From assembly GCA_930367215.1 (NCBI GenBank), contig OV884059.1:27428945-27492944 (forward strand): a stretch of DNA of 64,000 bases, given 5' to 3'. Shown here piece by piece: positions 12,137-24,699 of this stretch (the stretch's first letter is position 1; the number at the start of each line of letters is the position of its first letter). This DNA is from Pollenia angustigena. Taxonomy: Eukaryota > Arthropoda > Insecta > Diptera > Polleniidae. A program made the translations under genes and the position numbers. The notes under the pieces are model-generated. The model saw nothing but the letters and a program-made list of their open reading frames with translations. It did no database searches and was not told where the DNA came from.

Positions 12137-12610
12137 CTAGGCTTTAGTAATGATTGGTTCCGTAAACTCCTTAGCACATCGTTTTTCAAAATCCAACACA
12201 CCGCGAGCTTTGTTTACCATCATAAATATGTGTTTCTGGAAATTTAATTTAGGATCCAAAAGTATTCCAAGATCTGAAAATTTCGTAACCAGTTCAAGTT
12301 GATGTCCACCCAGTGAAAAGTTAAATAAAATGTTATCGTTAATTGAAAAACGCATATGTTTTTAAATTGAGTTCCATTAAATTTAGCACGCACCATTGAA
12401 ATAGTTTATCCAAATCATATCATAACATATGTTGCAGAAAATTATTTTCAATGTTATTGTCATAGCTATAAAATATCTTCACATCATCGGCATACGTTAA
12501 GACGTTACAATATTTAATTACGCACAGCAAGTCATTGATTAATAGAAAAATAAAATTGGACAAATGTGGCTACCTTGGGGTACTCCAGAACTTACGATAA
12601 GATTTTTTGA
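12137..12610 (-). pseudogene. Jockey/CR1-type LINE reverse transcriptase fragment
   Basis: On the minus strand, SSGVPQGSHICPILF, LFINDL, LTYADDVKIF and, after a stop and a frameshift, FSDLGILLDPKLNFQKHI and MVNKARGVLDFEKR are the palm-domain motifs of a non-LTR reverse transcriptase; YADD carries the two catalytic aspartates. Everything N-terminal of VPQGS and C-terminal of about KEF is missing. It is a dead fragment. Confidence 0.8.
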
Positions 12611-12675
12611 TGTATTATTATAAAAAACAAGATTTTGTTTTCGGGGAATTTAAGTTAACACTTTATTTAAGACTA

Positions 12676-12976
12676 CACAGAAAAAATGTTTGCCAAAAAT
12701 TGTTCAATTAAATAATTATTTGGTGTACATTAATTTTTTCAATTAATTTTTTGTTTGTTGTAATTAATTTTTTAAATCGAAACATAAATTTAAATGTTTG
12801 TGCATATGTTGTGTTTATCTTTTAATTTATGCAATTAATTTTTTAATTGACTAAATTTGTGTATCTCGACTTGAATATACAAATGCGTTAATTGATATGA
12901 TCAATCCTTTTGCCGGGGCAAAATTAGTAATTAATAGTAATAGTTTAATTAAAGTCGATTTTCTATTTTTTCTGTA
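12676..12976. mobile_element. Diverged CACAG foldback MITE, TA-flanked
   Basis: Left end TA|CACAGAAAAAATGTTTGCC; right end ...TATTTTTTCTGTA|TA. The interior carries AATTAATTTTTTAATTG words that pair across the centre. It is related in layout to the elements at 5509 and 25999, but its arms are less well matched. Confidence 0.6.
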
Positions 12977-13300
12977 TATAGACCAGTCATAACCACTCCA
13001 TAGACTCGCGAGCAGTCAATAATTCTATTTTTCACACAGACACGCTCGGCAATTCACATGTATACAAAACTTTGTTCGGGCCACTCCATAGTCTATGATC
13101 AATCCTTTTGCCGGCGCAAAATAAGTTATTAATAGTAATAGTCTAATTAAAGTCGATTTTCTATTTTTTCTCTATATAGACCAGTCATAACCACTCCATA
13201 GACTCGCGAGCAGTCAATAATTCTATTTTTCACACAGACACGGTCGGCAATTCATATGTATACAACAACTTTGTTTGTTGCTTGGTTATCACTGATATAG
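12899..13300. repeat. 196-bp tandem duplication containing the 90-bp repeat
   Basis: The segment beginning atgatcaatccttttgccgg at 12899 repeats at 13095. Each copy ends with the unit ccactccatag ... cagtcaataat ... cacacagacac, which forms a regular 90-bp array at 25551-25935. The array ends here, as there, with tttgttgcttggttatcac. Confidence 0.8.
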
Positions 13301-15690
13301 ACTATAAAAAATACAATAGTGTAGTTTATAGGACAAGTCATGAGAAAGTATAAAGAATACGGAAGGGCAGGTAAAGTGTAAAGCAGAGATAGGCAAAATC
13401 CCTACATCATGCTTTTTTCTCTATTTATCTCATTAATTAAAATTAAAATTTATTTCAATTGAAAAATTTGTAATATTAATTAATAAATTAATTAAATTCG
13501 CAACAGTTAATAAATTAATAGAATAATACTTTAACTTTTAATACACTTGATTAAACGTTTAATTCACTTGATTAAATTTTTAAATAAAACTGATTTTATT
13601 TTTGATTAATGCTTTAATTGGTGAACATTTTTAGAGATGTGTGTGTGGTCAAATATAAAAAAACAGCCGGTCTTCCTTCAGTTTTTACACAAAAAGGTTG
13701 TGTTATCGCTTGTTACTTGCATTCAATGTTGCCGATTTGTGATGTTTTAACAGTTTTTTTTTTCATAAAAAGATGAAATCTATCACTGACCCCAGGAGGT
13801 CAACAGACCCCCAATTGGTAACTGTGGCTTAAAACGTTTTTATTTTCTTTTTAAAAGATTTTTGAAGAATTTTCTACAAATTAAGTATTACGAAAAAAAT
13901 GTTTTGGCAAGACTGCAAAGATTGTATGTATGTGTTTGCCGATTTCTGGTGTAAACTATAATGAACTCATTTAACTGAAAAGTTCTATTCCTCTCTTGCC
14001 CTCTCTCTCTCACTCTCTTTGTTCCACTCTTTAAACATAAAATACAAACTCTTACACACAATTTCTTAAACAAACGACCATATTAACCAAGAGCCATAAA
14101 AAAAACTGAAATGAAGGCGGAAATGAAACTGAACATAAAAAGGAAATCCTCTTTCTTTTGGTTTTCCAAGTTGTGTTATTTCCACTATTTTGGTTTCTTT
14201 TTAAGATTTTTTTTAACTAAAATAATTTCTTTTTATAAGTCTGTTTCTTTAAAATACACTATTGAATATTTATTGTAACAAAAAATAAGCTTCATGTTAA
14301 TTATGATTTAAAAAATCGTGGTGTTTGCCTTAGTTTAGAGAAAAAAAATAAGCCTAAGGACATTTTTAAAAACAAAAATAAAAACAGCATCAAGGAAATC
14401 TGTATATCTTAGGCCTTGAAAAAAGAAACTAAATGCTTATTTTTTTAAAACATTTATGCATCGTTAGGAATGCATTTGTTTGGAAAGAAAGGAAAAAAAA
14501 TGCAAATTCTTTCAAAGACTAAATGTACTCAATTTATTCGTTTGTTCATTCATTATGAGCAGTCAATTGTTCTAGAAACATACAGACTTATAAATATATA
14601 CAAATAATGCCGGCAATTTCCTTTCAAGCATTGAGAAAAAAAACCATGGCAACGCTTAAGGATGTCTTTTAAAATGGCCCTCAGCTTAAAATTATATGAT
14701 TTTTTATTCTCGAGCCATTGAATGGAACATCATCATTGTAAATCATATATTCATTTCGTATTTTACAGTCAGCTAATAATAAAAAGGACACTTAGACTAT
14801 TACGTCATAGTTTTGAAATTAAGCGGTTCAATTATTTCAACGGGAAACTATTTTCAACAAAACATTCTTTTGACTCAAAGCTTGCAAAAATTGTTTAATA
14901 AAAATGTAGCAAATCCAAAAAAAGAATTCTAGATATTGATAAAAACTATAATGCGCCACTTGAAATTTTAAAAAATTAGTAAACTCTAACCAACTTTTAC
15001 TAAGTTGTTTATAAAAATATGTCAAGGAAAAATTCGTTCGCTCATTATTGGTTTGACCTACCGACCATTTCTAAAAAAAATTAGTTAGGTATGGGGTTGA
15101 AGTATTTTGAATACCCCCTTTCCGAATTCAAAATCTGTTTCACGAATTTTTTATGGTTCCGGAGATATTAAGCATTAATTTTGCTCCATATCAACTATTT
15201 TATAGAGTACTACGTATTGTTTTGTTATACGCGCCACTATTTGGCGAATGCAGAAAATTCCTCATACAAAAACGAACAACATAACTCTTACTCTGGCTTT
15301 GCTTCATTACGGTAAGAAAAAAAGTAGGTAAAGTAACACTTTTGTAAGTATATGCAGCACCAAAAGCTACCTTTTAGAAGTAAATTTAGAAAAGTGGCGT
15401 ATGCGGCACAACAGAATAACTTTCGCTTCCAATAAAATACCATTAACTGCTGAGTTCTTACAAGATCGTTCACAAAAATTAAGATTTTTCTTCAAAACAT
15501 ATGGCAGAAGCAGTTTTGACAATACAAATAAAATTCTATTGGATACATTTCAAGAAAATTTAATGTAAACCTTCATTGCCGCTTTTCTCCACTACGACTT
15601 TTTGGCATATGCGCTAAACCAAGAATAAGCTGACGACTTGCTTCGTTTGAAGAGAAACCATTTGCTTATCCTTTCGATTGAGTTTAAAGT
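13301..15690. other. Intron-like sequence; partial foldback copy near 13430-13620
   Basis: 13430-13620 carries words of the CACAG foldback family (ttaattcacttgattaaa, gattttatttttgattaatg) as a one-sided remnant. 13620-15690 has no gene. 15015-15330 contains GC-richer dispersed-repeat-like text without an ORF, and the tail leads into the satellite. Confidence 0.45.
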
Positions 15691-18600
15691 ACACAAAAAT
15701 GCTTATTAAAAGTTATAAAATTCGAAAATTTTAGAAGTTATAGACAAATACGTGTCAAGGAAAATACCATTTAATGATTAAAAAATGAAAAAAGTAAGAA
15801 CGGAAAAATGGATTTAACTGCAAAGTTCTTTTAATATCTGATAAATAACTGTTTTTTTTTTTTTTTTTTTAATAAAAAATAAAACAATATTTTTTAGAAT
15901 TTAAAAAATCCCTTAATACGGGATTATTAAAAAAAATTTTGAAAGAAATTTTTTTATAAAATTTAGAAAGTAAAAATTATTTAAAGGCCGTTAACAGAAA
16001 CCCCAGTTATAAAAAAATCAATTCCCAAATTCATTTTAAAAAAACTTTTCTACAAAAATAAGCAAAATCCCCTTAAATAAACTTGTCAAGGGAAAATACT
16101 CTTTAAAGATTAAAAACAGAAAAAAGAAAATGTCTTTAAATGCAAAATTTCTTTAATAGTTGATTAATACCTCAAAGTATCTTTAAAATATCTTTCAATA
16201 TTTCATAGGAAATTTAAAAAGTCCTTAAATGTTAATCCCAAAAAACTTTTCAAAAATCCCCCATTATGGGATTATTAAAAATATCTTTGAAAGAAGATTT
16301 TTTATAAAATTTATAAAGTAAAAATTATTAAAAGGCCTTTCAAAAAAATCCCAGTTATAAAAAAATCAATTCCCAAATTCATTTTAAACAAACTTTTCTA
16401 CAAAAATAAGCAAAATCCCCTTAAATAAACTTGTCAAGGGAAAATACTCTTTAAAGATTAAAAAAAGAAAAAAAATGTCTTTAAATGCAAAATTTCTTTG
16501 ATAGTTGATTAATACCTCAAAGTATTTTTTAAATATCTTTCAATATTTCATAGGAAATTTAAAAAGTCCTTAAATGTTAATCCCAAAAAAGCTTTTCAAA
16601 AATCCCCATTATGGGATTATTAAAAATATCTTTGAAAGAAGATTTTTTATAAAATTTATAAAGTAAAAATTATTAAAAGGCCTTTTAAAAAATCCCAGTT
16701 ATAAAAAAATCAATTCCCAAATTCATTTTAAAAAAACTTTTCTATTTACAAAAATAAGCAAAATCCCCTTAAATAAACTTGTCAAGGTAAAATACTCTTT
16801 AAAGATTAAAAAAAGAAAAAAAAATGTCTTTAAATGCAAAATTTCTTTAATAGTTGATTAATACCTCAAAGTATTTTTAAAATATCTTTCAATATTTCAT
16901 AGGAAATTTAAAAAGTCCTTAAATGTTAATCCCAAAAAACTTTTCAAAAATCCCCATTATGGGATTATTAAAAATATCTTTGAAAGAAGATTTTTTATAA
17001 AATTTATAAAATAAAAATTATTAAAAGGCCTTTAAAAAAAATCCCAGTTATAAAAAAATCAATTCCCAAATTCATTTTAAAAAAGCTTTCCTACAAAAAT
17101 AAGCAAAATCTCCTTAAGCTTGCCAAGGGAAAATACTCTTTAAAGATTAAAAAAAGAAAAAAATGTCTTTAAATGCAAAATTTCTTTGATAGTTGATTAA
17201 ACCTCAAAGTATTTTTAAATATCTTTCAATATTTCAAAGGAAATTTAAAAAGTCCTTAAATGTTAATCCCAAAAACTTTTCAAAAATCCCCATTATGGGA
17301 TTATTAAAAAAAATCTTTCAAAGAAACCCCAGTTAAAAAAAATCAATTTCCAAATTCATTTTAAACAAACTTTTCTACAAAAATAAGCAAAATCCCCTTA
17401 AATAAACTTGTCAAGGGAAAATACTCTTTAAAGATTAAAAAAAGAAAAAAAAATTTCTTTAAATGCAAAATTTCTTTAATAGTTGATTAATACCTCAAAG
17501 TATTTTTTAAATATCTTACAATATTTCATAGGAAATTTTAAAAGTCCTAAAATGTTATTCCCAAAAAACTTTTCAAAAATCCCCCATTTTATTAAAAAAT
17601 CTTTAAAAGAAGATTTCTTATAAAATTCGTGAAATAAAATTTTTTTTAAGGCCTTTAAAACAAATCCAAGTAAAAAAAATCAATTCCCAAATTCATTTAA
17701 AACTAATTTTGCTGCAAAAATAAGCAAAATCCCCTTAAATAACCGTGCCAAGGGAAAAATATTCTTTAAAGATTGAAAAAAAAAGAAATAAATATTGTTT
17801 TTAATTGCAAAGTTCTTTTAATAGCTGATAAGTAACTCAGTGTTTTTTTTAATAAAATATCTAACAATATTTCTTAGAACATTTTAAAAGTCCTAAAATT
17901 TTATTCCCAAAAATTTTTTCAAAAATCCCTAATTATGGGATTATTAAAAAATCTTTGAAAGAAGATTTCTTATTAAATTTGTAAAGTAAAAATTATTTAA
18001 AGGTCTTTAACAGAAATCCCAGCTATAGAATTATCAATTCCCAAATTCATTTTAAACAAACTTTTCTACAAAAATAAGCAAAATCCCCTTAAATAAACGT
18101 GTCAAGGGAAAATACTCTTTAAAGATTAAAAAAAGAAAAAAAATGCCTTTAAATGCAAAATTTCTTTGATAGTTGATTAATACCTCAAAGTATTTTTTAA
18201 ATATCTTTCAATATTTCATAGGAAATTTAAAAAGTCCTTAAATGTTAATCCCAAAAAACTTTTCAAAAATCCCCATTATGGGATTATTAAAAAAAATCTT
18301 TCAAAGAAACCCCAGTTAAAAAAAATCAATTCTTATATTCATTTAAATCAAATTTTCTTACAAAAAAAAGCAAAATCCCCTTAAATAAACGTGCCAAAGA
18401 AAAATACTCTTTAAAGATTTTAAAAAAATTGTCTTTAAATGCAAAGTTCTTTCAATCGTTGATAAATACCTCAGTTTTTTTTTTAAATATCTTACAATAT
18501 TTCATAGGAAATTTTAAAAGTCCGAAAATGTTATTCCCAAAAAACTTTTCAAAAATCCCCCATTTTATTAAAAAATCTTTAAAAGAAGATTTCTTATAAA

Positions 18601-20230
18601 ATTCGTGAAATAAAATTTTTTTAATGGCCTTTAAAACAAATTCAAGTAAAAAAAATCAATTCCCAAATTCATTTAAAACAAATTTTGTTGCAAAAGTAAG
18701 CAAAATCCCCTTAAATAACCGTGCCAAGGGAAAAATACTCTTTAAAAATTGAAAAAAAGAAATAAATATTGTTTTTAATTGCAAAGTTCTTTTAATAGCT
18801 GATAAGTAACTCAGTGTTTTTTTTAATAAAATATCTACCAATATTTCTTAGAACATTTTAAAAGTCCTAAAATTGTATTCCCAAAATTTTTTTCAAAAAT
18901 CCCTAATTATGGGATTATTAAAAAATCTTTGAAAGAAGATTTCTTATTAAATTTGTAAAGTAAAAATTATTTAAATGTCTTTAACAGAAATCCCAGCTAT
19001 AGAATTATCAATTCCCAAATACATTTTAAACAAACTTTTCTACAAAAATAAGCAAAATCCCCTTAAAAATACTCTTTAAAGATTAAAAATAGAAGAAAAT
19101 GTCTTTAAATACAAAATTTCTTAAATAGTTGATAAATACCTCAAAGTATTTTTAAATATCTTATAATATTCCTTAGAAAATGTTAAAAGTCCTAAAATGT
19201 TATTCCCAAAAAACTTTTTAAAAATCCCCCATGTTATTCAAAAATCTTTAAAAGAAGATTTCTTATAAAATTCGTGAAATAAAATTTTTTTAAAGGCCTT
19301 TAAAACAAATTTTGCTGCAGAAATAAGCAAAATCCCCTTAAATAACCGTGCCAAGGGAAAAATACTCTTTAAAGATTGATAAAAAAAAGAAAAACATATT
19401 GTTTTTAATTGCAAACTTATTTTAACAGCTGATAAGTAAAACAGTGTTTTTTTAAATAAAATATCTTAACATATTTTAAAAGTCCTCATATGTTTTTCCC
19501 AAAAATTTTTTCAAAAATCCCTTATTATGGGATTAAAAATAAAATCTTTGAAAGATGATTTCTTATAAAATTCGTGAAATAAAATTTATTAAAAGGCCTT
19601 TAAAACAAATCAAAGTTAAAAAAAAAATAAATTCCCAAATTCATATAAAACAAATTTTGCTACAAAAATAAGCAAAATCTCCTTTAATAACCGTGCCAAG
19701 GGAAAAATACTGTTTAAAGATTAAAAAAAAAAAAGAAAAAATTGTCTTTAAATGCAAAGTTCAATTAATAGCTCATAAGTAAAACAGTGTTTTTTTATAT
19801 AAAAAATCTTACACTATTTCTTAAAAAATTTTAAAAGTACTCAAATATTATTCCCAAAATTTTTTTCAGAAATTCCCCATTATTGGATTATCAAAAAAAT
19901 CTTTGAAATATGATTTCTTATAAAATTTGTAGAGTAAAATTTATTTTAAGGACGTAAAAACAAATCCCAGTTAAAAAAAATTAATTCCCAAATTTATTTT
20001 AAGCAAGCTTTTCTACAAAAAAAAAACAAAATTCCCTTAAATAAACGTGTCAAGGGAAAATACTCTTTAAAAATTAAAAAATAAAATAATTGTCTTTAAA
20101 TTCAAAGTTCTTGTAATAACTCATAAGTAACTCAGTATATTTTTTTTAAATAAAATATCTTGCAATTTCTAAGCTAAAAATGTTATTCCCAAAATAAAAT
20201 TAAAAAATACCCTCTACGGGATTTCATATT
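15690..20230. repeat. 4.5-kb satellite array, about 345-bp monomers, some in a trimeric higher-order unit
   Basis: A marker word, C(T/G)TG(T/C)CAAGGGAAAA, falls at 16082, 16430, 16778, 17119, 17407, 17744, 18098, 18390 and 18720, giving spacings of 348, 348, 341, 288, 337, 354, 292 and 330. Every monomer holds CTTTAAAGATTAAAAA, AGTCCT(T/A)AAATGTTA, CCCCATTATGGGATTATTAA and GCAAAATCCCCTTAAATAA. Three nearly identical monomers come first. Then a long-range unit of about 975 bp (short-medium-long monomers) occurs twice, at 17119-18097 and 18098-19068. The edges are more diverged, with a decayed tail to about 20230. It is non-coding. Confidence 0.93.
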
Positions 20231-21570
20231 ATAAGTTTAAAAAAAGAAATCCCTTTTCAAAAAAAAAAAAAATTAAAGACAGCCCATAAACTTCCCCTTC
20301 CAAGAAGCATTTACTTTATTTTAATATATTTTCAACCTTAAAATATAATTTCACCATGCTGTTTAAAAAATATATTGTCTATTTTTAGGTGCCTTTTAAA
20401 AATCAAAAGTGTAGTCTGGCTTTTTAATTTAACAAATTTTCTTTATGATATTTAAGTAATTTCTTTTTGTTATTTAACTAATAAATTTAATGTGTAATGT
20501 ATATTATTTGAATATTTTACGCTTCAATTGTTCTTTATTTTTCATTTACGACTAACCATTTTTTTTTTTTAAACATTTTTGTACAGTATTTTATTTAAAA
20601 AAAAAACCTTTAGGGTTTCGGTTTTCATATAGTAAAAAAAAACTGATATGGTATCCAATTTATGCTAATTTCACACTCGACTTAATGACAAATTTGATTT
20701 TCTCTTTCTCCCATCTCTTTTCCGTAGTCCTATTGTCAAGTCCTTTTTTATATTAAACATATAAATTTCATAAAACAGCATAAAAAATTTGTTTGTAACA
20801 CAAGTACTCGTATGATTTTAAGCATGATATGGGATTAAATATACAGGAAAATAAAGCAAAAAAAAAATAAAATAAATGGAGTATGTATATCTGCAGGAAA
20901 CCACTTATATCCTTCAGTAATGATGACCCCAATTAATCAACCACAGACATGGTAAATATTGTATATAAGTTGCCTGTTTAAGTGATGGTACATGAGAGAA
21001 GGAGAGTCCTTTTATAAGCTGAGGGCTTTTTTTAAATTAAAACTAAATTGTTTACAGAGTCATGTGAATAAAAGACAAACTATTCTTTAAAAAAAGTTAA
21101 AACATAATTTGTGATTTACTTTTAATGCACTAAAACGATTTTTTGTTTTATTAGTTCACTTTATATTTATAAAGTTTGTTTAAAAGCCTTTTTAATAAAT
21201 CTAGTTTTTTTAACTGTTTTTAAAACTTTAAATTTTTTAAGCTCCTTTTCTAGACTGGACTTGTTATAGTGTTCGGTAGTTAGCGAGAGTTGTTTAAGTG
21301 GAGTGTGTTTAAATTTTATTTAACTTGCTCCTGTTTTTAAATATCCTTTAGCAATGGCTGCCTACACCATAGAATACTGACAAGAATGGAAAGAAAGAGA
21401 AAAAACCCAACTCAGATGTCAAAAAAAACCAGCTCTATTATTGTGTTAATAAAAAATGTACAGAATCTTGAGAGAAATTCTTTTTGTTTTGCTTCGAACA
21501 GAGCTTAGATTTTATGATCTTCTATGGCCTACACTTTAAAAACATAAAACAAATACCCTCAACCAAGCTA
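20231..21570. other. Intron-like sequence, no gene seen
   Basis: AT-rich with homopolymer runs. A pyrimidine-rich patch at 20700-20730 and short unique text near 20880-21000 show no ORF or splice-flanked coding segment. Confidence 0.4.
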
Positions 21571-22154
21571 AAGGGTGGTTCAACAAAAACGCACGATGTT
21601 AATTGGCCGCCATTAACACGGCCATTGAATTTCTGACGCAAAATAGTCATTGTTTCGTTGGCAAACGGCACCATAATGTTGGCACCACATATCGTTCAGG
21701 TTCCGTAATTATGGGCACAAGAAGTACGTTATCATCTCGCGATAGCGAACAACCTTTCACAGTAACTGCTTGGCCGACCTCGAAGAAGTACATCCCGGTG
21801 ATGCCGCCAGCTTATAAACCGCACCATATAGTCACTCTTTGTGCATACATCGGCTTTCAAACAGTCACTCGTTTCTCATTTGCCCAAAAGCGGCATCTAC
21901 TTGTTCACGAATCCACTGAGGTGAAAGTGTGCCTCGTCGCTGAAGATAAAATGCACGAAATGCATTTTCATGTGAGCGCCCATTTTGGTAAAAGGCTTCA
22001 ACAATCTTAACGCGCTGGCTGCTCAATTTGTACCTCTCCATAGTTGAATTTGTCAAACACTGAAACAGAGAATTGTCAAATTAAGTTGGGCAAAAAACTT
22101 GACGTTAAGATGTTACTCACAATTAACATCGTGAATTATGGTTGGCCCACCCTT
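21571..22154 (-). mobile_element. Internally deleted IS630/mariner-type element with terminal inverted repeats
   Basis: Left end AAGGGTGGTTCAACAAAAAC and right end complement AAGGGTGGGCCAACCATAAT; both then run to ACGATGTTAATTG. The minus strand codes the transposase N-terminus (MERYKLSSQRVKIVEAFYQN) and, in another frame directly after it, FIFSDEAHFHLSGFVNK from the catalytic domain. The roughly 370 bases between these parts in a full gene are deleted, and the catalytic domain's later part is decayed. This is the classic route from autonomous element to MITE. Confidence 0.85.
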
Positions 22155-23382
22155 CACAACACTTGTTCATACAAAACGCACAAACACATGGTTTGTTAGG
22201 TTTTGGATATGGTTATTTCTGTTTTTTTTTTTACTCTCCATGCTTCACTCTACTTGAGTCATAAACAGTTATACTTATAATATTGTTTTGTTGTTGCTGC
22301 AAATGCCGCCATTGTAGTTTGTTTATAAAACTAGTAGTGGAGCAATGGTGGGAGAGTGAGAGTATAAATAACTGTAGTGTGGTGGGCTAAAATTGTAATG
22401 AATGTTGTTTACAATGTATGGGTGTTTGTGTATTATAAAAGCATAAACAGTGAGTGTCAATGTAAATGTTAAAGAGTGAGTGAGTGAATTTGATTTTGAA
22501 AAACCAGCAAGCAACAAAAGAAAAAAAGAAAACATAAAATTGGAAATTGTCCTTATTTATGTATGCATTTGACATAAATGCAAAAGCAACAACTACCACA
22601 ACACCTACCAATGCTAACAATTTTAGTAACAAAAAAATGTTTCATAAATACAAGTCACTTACTCACTGGCACCCTGTGCTAAAAAAAGGACTTTGGTAAA
22701 ATGAGTATGTTCAGTATGTTGTTTTGTAACTATAGCAACAACAAAAACAAAAATAACGATTAGGACTAACTCTCTAATAACTGCATGTAACAAAAAAAAG
22801 AGCGAAACATCAACTCTACTACAGCTAAACCCATTAACTTTTCAGGCAAAAAAGTTTCCAAAAAAAAAACTGTGTAAAAAGCAAACTGTAAATAGAAACA
22901 TCAACTGGTTAAACTCATCATACATAATATAGAATATGCATTTTTTCCCTGCACTATGAAAAAGACTACAACAGTCATAGGAAATTCCCATTCGAAAAAT
23001 AACAACACAGAAATTAGGAAAAAAAGTCAAAAGCTACGAGGGCATTTAATTGAGTGCTTTCTGCAATTACGCGATTTCCCGGTTATGATATCATACAAAA
23101 TCGGAAAATTGATTGTATGGTTTCAATTTTAAATCATACAATCAATTTTCTGATTTTGAATTCAATTCACTGCAAATCTCAAATCAAGGAATACAATCTG
23201 TGCAGTTGAAATCCCAATGGAGTGCAGTTTTTTTTTACAGCTCTGCCCACGGTGACAACTTTCAACAATATTAAATTTGTTATTAAATTTGTACATTCAA
23301 AGATATTTTATTATAAGAGCAAAAATATTTTCAAAAAATTGTGAATACGTTTTTTAAAATAACGAACTTTTGTTGATTTTTT
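22155..23382. other. Intron-like sequence with one strong short hairpin
   Basis: No gene is seen. At 23097-23157 a 23-base stem with a 15-base loop stands out (reported separately). (GAGT)n-like text occurs near 22470-22490. Confidence 0.45.
23097..23157. other. 61-base hairpin, 23-bp stem
   Basis: Left arm AAAATCGGAAAATTGATTG followed by TATG; right arm CATACAATCAATTTTC followed by TGATTTT; loop of 15 bases. On the + strand the one mismatch becomes a G-U pair, so the RNA stem would be unbroken. It could be a small RNA precursor or the remains of a tiny MITE. Confidence 0.5.
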
Positions 23383-23542
23383 CATACCCACACCACAATA
23401 GTGGAGAGGGAATTATACGTTTGTGCTGATATTTGCAGCACCTTAAAATATTGGTCCCATCGACTTTCAATAACTTGTTGAATCGTTCGAACCCCCATCC
23501 TAAAAGTCAAAAAAATCTCATATAGATGAAGATCTCTAAATA
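23383..23542 (-). repeat. Terminal part of the dispersed repeat family seen at 41560-43410
   Basis: cccacaccacaatagtggag is the complement of the end at 43375-43400, and 'gtttgtgctgatatttgcag', 'caccttaaaatattg' match its complement as well. Only the end of the element is present, cut by the mariner-type element at 23543. Confidence 0.6.
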
Positions 23543-24003
23543 AAGGGTGGTCCAACCAAAACGCTTAGTTTTTGGTCACAAAAGTCCGTTATCATCTCGG
23601 GATAGAGAATACCATTCACAGTAACAGCTGGACATAACTCATTTTCGAAGAAGTACGGCCCGATGACTTCGCCAGCCCATAAACCGCACCAATTAGTCAC
23701 TCTTTGTGGATGCATCGGCTATTCAACAATTACTCGTGGATTTGCCTAAATGCGGCAATTCTGCTTGTTAACAAATCCACTAAAGTAAAAGTGCTGACCA
23801 AAAAATCACGAAGTGCAAGAAATTCATTTTGATTTGAACGCCCATTTTCGTAAAAGGCTTCAACAATCTGAACGCATTGCTCAATTGTGTGCCTCTCCAT
23901 GGTTAAATTATTCAAACACTGAAACAAAGAAATGTGAAATTAAGTTGGGCAAAAAACTTGACATTAAGCTGTGACTCACAATTAATAACGTGCATTAGGT
24001 TGT
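23543..24003 (-). mobile_element. Second deleted IS630/mariner-type copy
   Basis: Left end AAGGGTGGTCCAACCAAAAC. On the minus strand MERHTIEQCVQIVEAFYENG then NQNEFLALRDFLVSTFTLVD, showing the N-terminus fused by deletion to the catalytic region. Remnants of GEVIGPYFFENELCP are readable near 23640-23680. The right inverted repeat is eroded: ATGCACGTTATTAATTGTGA can be read on the complement. Confidence 0.75.
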
Positions 24004-24229
24004 TATATTTAGATTATTTAATATTCGGCACAAAGAACTTTTACATGAATTTAAACCTCATAACATAATTTTTTCTGGTGGATACATGATTGCCCTTGGG
24101 TCCTATTTGGGGGACCCTGTCAGTTTTTTAATAAATAAAAAACTTGAGTTTTGCTTTTAGATTGTGTTTATTTGATTTCTATACCTTGAGGGAAAAAAAA
24201 ATATATCGGCCAAGTGACCATACGGGCCC

Positions 24230-24672
24230 AGTTTATAGCATTTTCCTGAACTTCCGGCGATAGATTCCCGCATTTTTAACAGATATTCTCTTTAAGGACT
24301 TCACGTGTCTGAAGCTTATAGACGTGGACTCTTAACTTCAAGACAGCCAATACCACAAAATGAAGTCTAAAAACCAGATATAAGTCAACCCGGATATGCA
24401 GCCCTCAGAATTTTAGTTGTTGGACGTGCAGTATGCTCCGTTGATCCATCCTGTTGAAACCACTTGCTCTCCAGTCCCAATTCGTCCAGTTGAGCTAGGG
24501 GAAAGTCGTAAAGCATGGTTATGTAGCACTTACCGTTCACAGCAGTCGTTTTGATCCGCGGCGTTTTTGAAAAAGTGAAGCCTGATGACGCCATCAGCGT
24601 AAACACCACACGATATAGCAACCTAAAGCGGGTACTGGCTATCGCTTCCGGGAATGCATCAGGCAAAGGCAC
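24230..24672 (-). pseudogene. Diverged mariner-type transposase fragment
   Basis: On the minus strand, TAVNGKCYITMLYDFPLAQL, LESKWFQQDGSTEHTA and further KILRAAYPG resemble the second catalytic-aspartate region (WFQQDGATxHTA) of the same superfamily, but from another subfamily than the 1074 copy. The front of the protein is missing. It is followed at once by a LINE fragment on the other strand. Confidence 0.7.
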
Positions 24673-24699
24673 TGATCTTTCCCGGAACTATAATAGGAA

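Noticed and set aside
15690..20230. CRISPR-like regular array
   Set aside because: The units are whole 290-350-bp satellite monomers with no short repeat/unique spacer structure, in a eukaryotic intron.
21603..22010. 135-codon plus-strand frame
   Set aside because: It is antisense to the deleted mariner-type transposase, whose recognisable protein is on the minus strand.
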